Assembly (NCBI RefSeq): GCF_030384665.1
Contig: NC_083673.1
Span: 2,365,501-2,429,500 of the forward strand
Direction: 5' to 3'
From: Lodderomyces elongisporus
Taxonomy: Eukaryota > Ascomycota > Pichiomycetes > Serinales > Debaryomycetaceae
DNA length: 64,000 nucleotides
Under the pieces are notes generated by a model that ran no database searches, was not told where the DNA came from, and saw only the letters and a program-made list of their open reading frames with translations. Positions 19,795 through 27,135 of this stretch are shown piece after piece; positions within the stretch are counted from its first letter, which is position 1; the number at the start of each line of letters is the position of its first letter. Made by a program: the position numbers and the translations under genes.

Positions 19795-21523
19795 TAGAAC
19801 TTAGAGATTTCAAGCTCAGGTGTTTTAAAAGGGGACACTTATAGAAATCCATGACCAACGGTTCACCGTTTGCTAAGTAATACTTCCCATCGACTTTCTT
19901 TACCAACTTTTCATCCAAAGCAGTCACCAATAAGTGGCAACTATCAACAGTGTGTCTGTACTTTCCACAAAAATTACATTTAGTAGTCTTTTGTGATTTG
20001 TCACCTTTAGACACCAGTGTAGTACCGGCATCTTTTTCTTCGTCATCTGAGATAAGATGCATCCTCGTTTGAAATGTTGCATTAACAGCATCCCAGATCC
20101 TCTCAAATGTCAAATCGTATGATTTGACACCTTGAATGATTTTATCGTTAGGTTTATTCTTGAGGAGTCCAAGGCCAATCTTTATGATCGACGCATCTTC
20201 AAACGTGACTATTGGTCCAGTCCTTCCCGGCTTTTCGATTTTAACTTCCGGGGTCATATACATGATTATTTGATCCATGACACTACCCATCCTTTCGAAA
20301 AGGGTCTTAAAGATTGAGATCCATGTTTCCTGTGCTAGGTGAGATGTATTGGTGATCCTCAAATACTTTTTGACAGCAATACCAATAATGGTCATTTTCA
20401 CTCTAGGATTATGTTTCTTTTTCAAAGCATCATGGATAGCAGTCATAACATCAGTAACTTGGTTCGTTTCTGGAGGAGTGCCCCCATTGCCCAAGATAGG
20501 TAAGTAATCAACCACCGGTTGTTCAAAGGGGCCCTCACTCTTACATGACATCTCAATCATGTCCTTCAACGACTCTGACTTCGTCAAATTAGCTCCGTTC
20601 CTTAACTCATTAATGATGAGCTTATCAGGAACACCGTAGGTGTGTTTGTGCCACAAAACCGACTTTAACCAGAACATGAAACCTTCCTCATCGGAGAACT
20701 TCAAAGGGACACGTTTTGCAATGTCATACTGACCGAGTGCCATATTGTCATTTTGAGTTCTCCCTTGTTTGGCAAGGAGTTTGTCGTAGTACGCCATGAA
20801 TGCCTTTTCGACAGCTATGTCTGGGACTCGAATGTATGGAATTACCCTGACGTCTTCCCCATGAGGGTACCTCTGTCTTGCCTCGTTTATGATTTGACAA
20901 GCTTCTTCATGGCCTTCAACCCAGAATCCGCTATGGACTACTTCTCCATGGTAAAGGATACCATCGTAAGATGCAACAGATCTATCAGATCCATAAGCAC
21001 TAGGAGTACCACTTTGACGGGATTGGTGAGTCAAGGGTGAAGCGAGTGAGTGTGGCCTCGAGGTAGGGAAGTTACGTCCTGGTGAAAATGTGTGTTCTTC
21101 CGGATGAACTTTCATTTGCACGTCAGTTGGCAGGGTTATGCTGTTGTTATCATCCGAAATCTGGGCCTTGTTAGCCTCATCGTTCCTAGCTGGTACAGGA
21201 GTGCTAAGTTGCGGGACTGTTTGAATCATAGCGGCTTTAAACATAGCAGTCATTTGTTTCATCTGCTCTTGCATCATCATCATCTCAGATTTCAAGTCTA
21301 AGATCTCGTTAATCTCAACCTGATTTATTTGAGGAGCTTCTGTCCTTTTCAAACCAGGAGATTCATCTTCACCTTCGCTCATATCGGCTCTTCCCGAGGT
21401 AGAAATAGACTGCCCGGAAATTGAAGATGAGTCGACACCAGCAAGGTCTGGTTTACTTGGACCAGGGTTGATACTCCTTGGAGTAGGATTAGAGGTCTTA
21501 GAATCTTTTGTTGAAGATGACAT
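19763..21523 (-). CDS. Retrotransposon Gag (capsid/nucleocapsid)
   Basis: 586 residues, longer than Ty3 Gag (about 290). The Ser/Pro-rich N-terminal 200 residues contain a likely coiled coil (LDLKSEMMMMQEQMKQM). A central helical region (about 260-500) is the probable capsid. A single CCHC zinc knuckle at 516-529 has the spacing C-x2-C-x4-H-x4-C (CNFCGKYRHTVDSC) and binds RNA in this family. The C-terminus overlaps pol by 32 bp in a different frame. A CTG codon close to the end (KH-CTG-S) would be Ser in this clade. Confidence 0.9.
   Translation of the reverse strand: MSSSTKDSKTSNPTPRSINPGPSKPDLAGVDSSSISGQSISTSGRADMSEGEDESPGLKRTEAPQINQVEINEILDLKSEMMMMQEQMKQMTAMFKAAMIQTVPQLSTPVPARNDEANKAQISDDNNSITLPTDVQMKVHPEEHTFSPGRNFPTSRPHSLASPLTHQSRQSGTPSAYGSDRSVASYDGILYHGEVVHSGFWVEGHEEACQIINEARQRYPHGEDVRVIPYIRVPDIAVEKAFMAYYDKLLAKQGRTQNDNMALGQYDIAKRVPLKFSDEEGFMFWLKSVLWHKHTYGVPDKLIINELRNGANLTKSESLKDMIEMSCKSEGPFEQPVVDYLPILGNGGTPPETNQVTDVMTAIHDALKKKHNPRVKMTIIGIAVKKYLRITNTSHLAQETWISIFKTLFERMGSVMDQIIMYMTPEVKIEKPGRTGPIVTFEDASIIKIGLGLLKNKPNDKIIQGVKSYDLTFERIWDAVNATFQTRMHLISDDEEKDAGTTLVSKGDKSQKTTKCNFCGKYRHTVDSCHLLVTALDEKLVKKVDGKYYLANGEPLVMDFYKCPLLKHLSLKSLSSNARHRTPPTK
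19786..19792 (-). promoter_or_regulatory. Candidate +1 ribosomal frameshift site GCG-AGG-C
   Basis: In the gag/pol overlap the element reads GCG AGG C in the gag frame. Skipping the A after GCG gives GGC in the pol frame. Ty3 shifts at GCG AGU U and Ty1 at CUU AGG C; this heptamer combines the Ty3 P-site codon with the Ty1 rare-Arg A-site codon and following base. The usable window is small: a TAA in the pol frame at about 19801-19803 and the gag stop at 19763-19765. Confidence 0.6.
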
Positions 21524-21925
21524 TTGTAGTAGAAGTTTTTCAAGTTTTTGGAATAATATTTTGCTTGAATGTAATATGTGATATACTTGGTGTTAAACTT
21601 TTTGGTGAAATGTTTTTATGGTAGATAAACCCTTTGTTCCAAATTATCAAGGGTTTCGTTCAATCAATCTCGGGAATACTTATAGTTCTCGTCACGCGAG
21701 TAAGAGGTCGTGGACAACAATTTTTGTTGAGTAGGGTGAAAATTTTTCACCAGCGCATAGTCGTGTATCCTGGCCTCATCTTAAAAATTTTGTCGACAAT
21801 AAATGAGTGCCTCGGATTTGACTCCTCCTATATAGCAGGCGCTAAGTCAGTATCTCTAATAAAGTGATGATTGAACGACCTATTGAAACACTGTAGTTTC
21901 ATAATAATAATTGGTTGCTTCTTTC

Positions 21926-21999
21926 GGGATGCAATTCTGTCTTTCTCTCAAGATGCTATATAGTCTTTCTTGCGAGATGCAATTTAGTCTTTCCCTCGG
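21926..21999. repeat. Imperfect 24-25 bp tandem repeat in the element leader
   Basis: Three consecutive units on the plus strand share the pattern GATGC(A/T)AT..TAGTCTTTC...CG/CA, starting at about 21926, 21951 and 21975. It is the only tandem array seen inside the element. Confidence 0.7.
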
Positions 22000-22802
22000 T
22001 AGTTACCATCTCCGCCGTTTTTATCTGGTGTAATTCTACCTCACCGATAACCCGTGTAGTTTGTTTAGTCTGCTACCATCATACTCAGATGAGTCCGTAG
22101 ACAGTAATGATGATTTCTTAAACGCTGCTTTAACGGTGCTTATTTACCTTCTAGAATGTAATAAGTCTTTTTTAAAAAAATGATATAAACCCAAATTAGG
22201 GATGTGGTCATTATCCTAAAAATACTTTCCTCGATCTTTGCACCAATTGAGGGTAGCCACCTATACCCGTGCAATCTTCGGTACTCGTTTCAACGCCATG
22301 CCTATCACACGTACAGCCTTCAAACTATAGCCAAGTCAGCAGACACGACTCTATTCGGTCTATAGTTGCACTCTGTCTAACGTCTACAACCTTCGCCCTT
22401 TGTCAACTGATGGGTGAATATTCCATCATAAAGTGTTGACAGTATACGCTATTTGATATTTTCTGGTGTAGTCTCGGATACGTCCCGATGACTACGATGC
22501 ATTATGTTCCATTGGACTAAACTCGCATAGTTCTCCAATGAGGAGTAGCTCCTCCTTTAAACTGTAGTTCACAATAGTGAAGCTATTAATTCGTGGATAG
22601 GAGATTTACTCTTCCACAGGTCCTTCTCATAAATGATATTGACCAAATGTTGAAATGCCAAGGTATTGAAATGTCATGATCATTCAATATCCTGGTCGAC
22701 AATACTGCTTAACAGTAGCCTCAACCAATGTATCAATTACTTGAAATATTAGGTAACCATATCAAATCATTCAAACAACATGATTTGCAAGGATTTGAGG
22801 TC

Positions 22803-22818
22803 CTCACTCTGGTCGCCA
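22803..22818 (-). other. Primer-binding site, probably tRNA-Ser
   Basis: Three bases after the 5' LTR the element reads TGGCGACCAGAGTGAG, so the primer tRNA would end CTCACTCTGGTCGCCA. The final CCA, a G discriminator and a C at the position of conserved C61 fit a tRNA 3' end of 16 nt. GTCGCCA is the usual 3' terminus of yeast tRNA-Ser. Yeast Ty1 and Ty3 use initiator tRNA-Met instead (PBS TGGTAGCG). Confidence 0.65.
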
Positions 22819-22821
22819 TTC

Positions 22822-23275
22822 TGTCGCATAGCACTGTCACAAGTAACAAGTGTACGACTGCTGAGCATCGGTTTGAGCTGGTAGCTCACCGATACCAGCG
22901 GTTTGAGTTCGTGACTTGATAGGCTATATTCCAACTAAGTGTAATTGTCAATGATCGCACCTATAAAGGTCTCAATGCTCATAAGTTAAGAGAGTAAATT
23001 GTCTCATACAAAGTCACTAGTAAGGAGAATCGTGAGAGTATACACTCTGCACGTTCACCTAGTGATTTGTGTTCAATGTAGTTGACCGTATAAAATCTAT
23101 ATTTTACCGATATTTCTATATAATAGTGATAAGTTAATTTTACCACTTCTCGTTCCTATTTATATAAACTCATCTTGTTTGAAGTTTCAAGTTTCCTATG
23201 TCGTGCAATATTCTCCAAATATTCACTTAGCGGAAACGAGGGCACAGAGCGTCCAATGTGTGTCGCACTGTGACA
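22822..23275 (-). repeat. 5' LTR (right copy)
   Basis: 454 bp, TGTC...GACA, identical by eye to the left LTR. Because the element is on the minus strand this copy carries the active promoter, pointing left and away from the transporter gene that starts at 23540. Confidence 0.96.
23157..23166 (-). promoter_or_regulatory. TATA box of the 5' LTR
   Basis: On the element's strand TATATAAATA lies about 110 bp into the 5' LTR, a sensible position for the U3 promoter driving the genomic RNA. Confidence 0.6.
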
Positions 23276-23280
23276 ACAAT
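23276..23280. repeat. Target-site duplication, right copy (ACAAT)
   Basis: Matches 14617-14621 exactly. Confidence 0.92.
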
Positions 23281-23539
23281 AATAATAATAAATAAAAATA
23301 AAATACAAGTAAATAATGTTAAAGATAGAATGATCGATTCCAATTCAATTACTGCATTGGTCCCACTATACAGGCAAGTTGGTTTCAGTTCAATATCCAA
23401 AGACAGCTTTACACATCTGTCAACAAGAATTGTATAAAAGACTGGTTGCAAAAAAATTAAAAAAAGAAAAAAAAAGCAAAAACAACAGCTAGGACAAAGA
23501 CAAGGACAAGGACAAGGACGTGTAAACCCTGTCTCAAAA

Positions 23540-24937
23540 ATGTCTTTTATTACAATGTTTCGGTTCATCCACGATGAAATTGGATTGAGCACTCTACGCA
23601 GTGCAGGCTACGATGTCTATGTCATTATTCTCGTGCGCATGATTAGACTCATTGGGTTTGGGTCCACTTCATTAATCTTGGCGCTTTACCTTAAACAACT
23701 AGTCAGTGATGAATCATATATCGGTTACTTTATGACACTCACGTTTTTGGGAGACCTCATCTCGTCTTTTTACTTTTCGTTGATTACCGACCAAGTCGGA
23801 AGGAAAAAAATTCTTGTGCTATGTTCAGTATTGATGGTCATCACTGGGGTCGTATTTGGAATCTTGGAAAACTACTATGTACTCTGCACTGTAGCGTTTT
23901 TGGGGATCATGACCCCATCGGGCGGTGAAGTGGGACCGTTTAGAACAATTGAACAAAGTGCGATAGCAAAACTCTGCCAATTCAACAAGGACCGTTCAGA
24001 TATCTATTCATGGTACACTTTTCTTGGCATGTTTTGTGGTGCGATTGGGTCTGCTTTTGCCGGTGTGATTATTGACTTGACTAAGAACAAGTTGGAATAT
24101 ACCGAGCTCGATAGCTATAAAGCAGTTTTTTGGATTTACGCTGGTTTGGGTGTGATTAGTACCATTTTGTGCTTGACAATCAGCCCAGCAATTGAACCAA
24201 CTAAAGTACTTTCAAATAATGGAATCGATGCAACGCCTTCAAGTGCCACGGAAGCCACAAGGTTGATTGAGAATGAAACTGAGGATGAAATCGTCGACTC
24301 AACAAGAACAGTGACAACACCAAAGAAATCATTCTTTACTTTTCTTCCACAACACTTGTCAACAAGCACATATATCATCATTGTAAAAATTTGTTTTCTT
24401 TTTGGACTCGACTCTTTTGCATCATCTTTGACACCTCTTTCATGGCAATCGTTTTACTTCAAGCACAAATTCGACATTTCGTCATCATTTCTTGGTTCTG
24501 TATTTTTCACCACCGGTTTAATTAGTGGAATCACTTCGCTTGCATCAACATCAATGACAAAAAGGCTAGGTGCAGTGATCACAATGGCAGCCACACATCT
24601 TCCTGCATCGTTTTTGCTCACAATGATTCCAATTCCACTGACTATGCAAGTAACATTGGCCATCTTGATTTTACGTTCGTCTATTCAATCAATGGATGTT
24701 GCACCGAAGCACGTGTTTTTGGCAGCATTGGTGCCCGATGAAGATAGAACCGCTGTATTTGGATTTGTTAATGTGGTTAAAACCTTGGCACAGATTATAG
24801 GGCCTAGTATCGTTGGTGTAATGACCAAGAATGGCTTACAATGGCTCACTTTCATCATTGCCGGTAGTTTGAAAATCGTTTATGACCTTGGAGTCTTATT
24901 TACTTTCATGACATACAATAGACATTCGGAACATTAA
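23540..24937 (+). CDS. Major facilitator superfamily transporter
   Basis: 465 residues with about 11-12 hydrophobic segments. The MFS motif A region is GDLISSFYFSLITDQVGRKKI between TM2 and TM3 (about residues 74-94). A central hydrophilic loop (about 215-265, Thr/Glu-rich) separates two six-helix halves. The segment PSGGEVGPFRTIEQ is distinctive, but I cannot tie it to a characterised transporter, so the substrate is unknown. The start at 23540 is the first ATG; another five codons downstream is possible. A (GGACAA)n hexamer array lies at about 23493-23518 just before the start. The retrotransposon ends 264 bp upstream, so it has replaced the distal promoter. Confidence 0.85.
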   Translation: MSFITMFRFIHDEIGLSTLRSAGYDVYVIILVRMIRLIGFGSTSLILALYLKQLVSDESYIGYFMTLTFLGDLISSFYFSLITDQVGRKKILVLCSVLMVITGVVFGILENYYVLCTVAFLGIMTPSGGEVGPFRTIEQSAIAKLCQFNKDRSDIYSWYTFLGMFCGAIGSAFAGVIIDLTKNKLEYTELDSYKAVFWIYAGLGVISTILCLTISPAIEPTKVLSNNGIDATPSSATEATRLIENETEDEIVDSTRTVTTPKKSFFTFLPQHLSTSTYIIIVKICFLFGLDSFASSLTPLSWQSFYFKHKFDISSSFLGSVFFTTGLISGITSLASTSMTKRLGAVITMAATHLPASFLLTMIPIPLTMQVTLAILILRSSIQSMDVAPKHVFLAALVPDEDRTAVFGFVNVVKTLAQIIGPSIVGVMTKNGLQWLTFIIAGSLKIVYDLGVLFTFMTYNRHSEH

Positions 24938-25054
24938 TGATGCTACATACAAACTTATATATATATGGATAGATAGACTGCTTCTGTTTTCTTGTTTTTA
25001 TTTCCCCATGAGTTTTCTTTTTTCTTCATTTTGATTTTTAATAGACTATCATAC

Positions 25055-26128
25055 TCATAGAACATTTTTTACATTCTGATAATCGAGTATTTGTTGCACG
25101 GTGTCAACAACAATTTCATCCAATTTCATAAACTGCCAAGGCAAGATGGTTTTGGTTGCACTATTATCGACTTTTGCAAGTACCTTGATATCGTTGACCC
25201 CACTACCTGGCAGACCTTTAATCAAACCTAACTCTGGAAATTTGTCATTTATCACATCGAGCATCATTTGAACACTAAATTGACCATTGTTCAAAAATAA
25301 TCTCTTACCAATACATTTTTTGTCGACGTCCTCCATTGCATAAACGTGGGCTTGGGCAACATCCCTCACATCGATGTACCCACCAATCTCATTCTCAAAC
25401 TCGGAACTGCCGCGACCTTCCTTTTTCTCCAACAAATCACCAATCAACGCGTTTGAAGTGTTCAAATGGCGAGGATCACAAGTGTATGCTTGAGGTCCAA
25501 ACACATAACTTGGATTCACCGCGACCAAATCCCAATTTGGTTTTTGTTCATCTACAAAGTCCCATGCAAGTTTCTCAGCAAACGATTTTGCACCATAGTA
25601 ACCACCAACAGCATCCTTAATTGCATCTTCATACTTTACATCATTCCAGCTCTCCTCGTTAAAGCTTAATTGATTGTTTCGTTCGGCAATGTTGGAATAG
25701 ATTGCAGCATCCGATGATGTCAAAACTATCTTCTTTAAGCTGCGGCAATTGTTTGTAGCAGATTCAAGAATGTTGCGGGTACCATTGATTGCAGGAAGAA
25801 CAAGATCATTTTCCGGGTCAGTTGTATCATAAGTGAATGGGGAGGCTGTATGGATCAAATATGTGATATCTGGGTGCTGTTCAAGTGCCTTGTCAAAAGC
25901 ATTGGGAGCTGCAATGTCGGGAACTACAACGTACGTGAAACTTCCACTGGTCACATTTGGGTCGCTCTTGTTGTTGTTGATCTGTGTTTTTTCAGCTTGT
26001 TGTGACAATTGAGCACCTTTTGCCAGTGATCTAACCGTGCCGATGACTTCGTAGCCTTTGGAAACAAGAAGCTTTACAATATGTTGGGCAATAAACCCAG
26101 AGGCTCCAGTAATGAATACTTTTGTCAT
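25055..26128 (-). CDS. NAD(P)H-dependent aldehyde/ketone reductase, Gre2/Grp2-like
   Basis: About 357 residues of the extended short-chain dehydrogenase family. The Rossmann motif GASGFIAQH is at residues 7-15, followed by VIGTVRS; the active site contains the TSS segment and YGAKSFAEK (YxxxK). NPSYVFGPQ and GGYIDVRDVAQAHVYA are typical of Gre2-type methylglyoxal/isovaleraldehyde reductases of the cytosol. I start at ATG 26128 because MTKVFITGASGFIAQHIV matches the family N-terminus; the frame extends to an ATG at 26206, but that extension is a poly-His translation of a (GAT)n array. Convergent with the MFS gene (117 bp between stops). Candida species carry several paralogues, so no symbol is given. 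Confidence 0.92.
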   Translation of the reverse strand: MTKVFITGASGFIAQHIVKLLVSKGYEVIGTVRSLAKGAQLSQQAEKTQINNNKSDPNVTSGSFTYVVVPDIAAPNAFDKALEQHPDITYLIHTASPFTYDTTDPENDLVLPAINGTRNILESATNNCRSLKKIVLTSSDAAIYSNIAERNNQLSFNEESWNDVKYEDAIKDAVGGYYGAKSFAEKLAWDFVDEQKPNWDLVAVNPSYVFGPQAYTCDPRHLNTSNALIGDLLEKKEGRGSSEFENEIGGYIDVRDVAQAHVYAMEDVDKKCIGKRLFLNNGQFSVQMMLDVINDKFPELGLIKGLPGSGVNDIKVLAKVDNSATKTILPWQFMKLDEIVVDTVQQILDYQNVKNVL

Positions 26129-26150
26129 GGTGATACAGATTCCTATTTTG

Positions 26151-26184
<34 letters not shown>

Positions 26185-27135
26185 AATGATGTTTTTTACT
26201 GAACAAAATTTCGTTGGTCAGGAGTTAAAATTTGGATTTATAAAGAAAATAAAATCTCTATATATATGTATATTGTTTCGAATAAAAACGTACAATAAAC
26301 GGACAAATATGTTGAAATAGTATAAGGTCCGGTACATTGTGAACCTTGTCGAGATCTAAAGGGCGCAATGTAGTTCCTGATTAGGTAATACTTTGCTATC
26401 GCAGATCTGGGTGGCTAATGGGGAGACTGATCGGCTTTCTTCCAACATTTTTTGTCTTTCTCTCTCTTTTTTTTTTCATTTTTTTTTTCGCTCGTCGTAT
26501 CATACAACATCGTAGTTCAGAACATCTAGCCGCTAAGAAAAGTTCATGCGCAGTTTTAGGAAAAACATTAGATTTGAAAACTAATTATTGGTAAAAGAAA
26601 CAAACTCCGAGAACAAAATTAATGAAGAAGAAAGAAGGAATAATGCCTTGATGACTTTATGAATTGTTTATATATGTACACGATGGAAACTAAAAAAAAA
26701 ATCAGTTTATAAGTCTATTAAAGAAACGAAATATTGTAATTAAGAATACGAGTAACAAGAACACTAATAATCAAATCAATTATATAAATAACAGTTATAT
26801 TAATAATGATGATTTTGAAAGTAATAAGAATAATAATAATAATAATGATAATAATACGGGTGATTTAAGTAAAAGTTATAGTACATGAATAATTTAATGA
26901 CATTGATTTTCGACGATTACTCCATTTCCTTACTTTATTGGGAGTTCTCTTGTCTTTTCTTTCTTTAGTTGCAACTTGTTTTCATATATTCAACGTCATT
27001 TTAAATTTCTTTTTCCCTTTCTTTTCTCTTCTCTTCCTTCATTTTATTATTTTAAAGTCTTTGATAATGTTTGTATTGCGTAGCTGCTTTTGTTCCAATC
27101 TTTTTTATATTTTTTTTTTCTTTATTAAAATTTTT
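26129..27135. other. Intergenic: reductase promoter / MNN4-like 3' flank
   Basis: No supported gene in about 1 kb. Contains ATA/AAT-rich arrays at 26755-26850 and poly-T runs near 26465 and 27110. Confidence 0.6.
26157..26183. repeat. (GAT)n microsatellite at the reductase 5' end
   Basis: Nine GAT/ATG triplets 30-55 bp upstream of the preferred start codon. In frame it would encode poly-His on the minus strand, so length changes would alter the leader or an alternative N-terminus. Confidence 0.9.

Larger units (their letters stand above)
21524..22821 (-). other. Long 5' leader of the retrotransposon
   Basis: About 1.3 kb separates the 5' LTR from the gag start. There is no minus-strand ORF of 60 codons or more in it. 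It contains the primer-binding site and a three-copy imperfect tandem repeat (21926-21999). Plus-strand (antisense) frames of 61-77 codons are present but show nothing recognisable. Possible roles are RNA packaging, dimerisation or translation control (inference). Confidence 0.75.
14622..23275 (-). mobile_element. Complete Ty3/gypsy-family LTR retrotransposon
   Basis: An 8654-bp element read on the minus strand. In transcriptional order: 5' LTR (22822-23275), primer-binding site (22803-22818), long leader, gag (21523-19763), pol in the +1 frame (from about 19800 to 15211), polypurine tract (15076-15089) and 3' LTR (14622-15075). Pol order is protease, reverse transcriptase, RNase H, integrase, which defines Ty3/gypsy (Metaviridae-type) rather than Ty1/copia. 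The two LTRs appear identical and the 5-bp target duplication is perfect, so insertion is recent and no disabling mutation is visible. It is longer than S. cerevisiae Ty3 (about 5.4 kb) because of a 1.3-kb leader and long N-terminal parts of Gag and Pol. Confidence 0.96.

Noticed and set aside
26129..26206. 26-codon N-terminal extension of the Gre2-like reductase
   Set aside because: Mostly His from a GAT microsatellite; the Rossmann motif must lie near the N-terminus.
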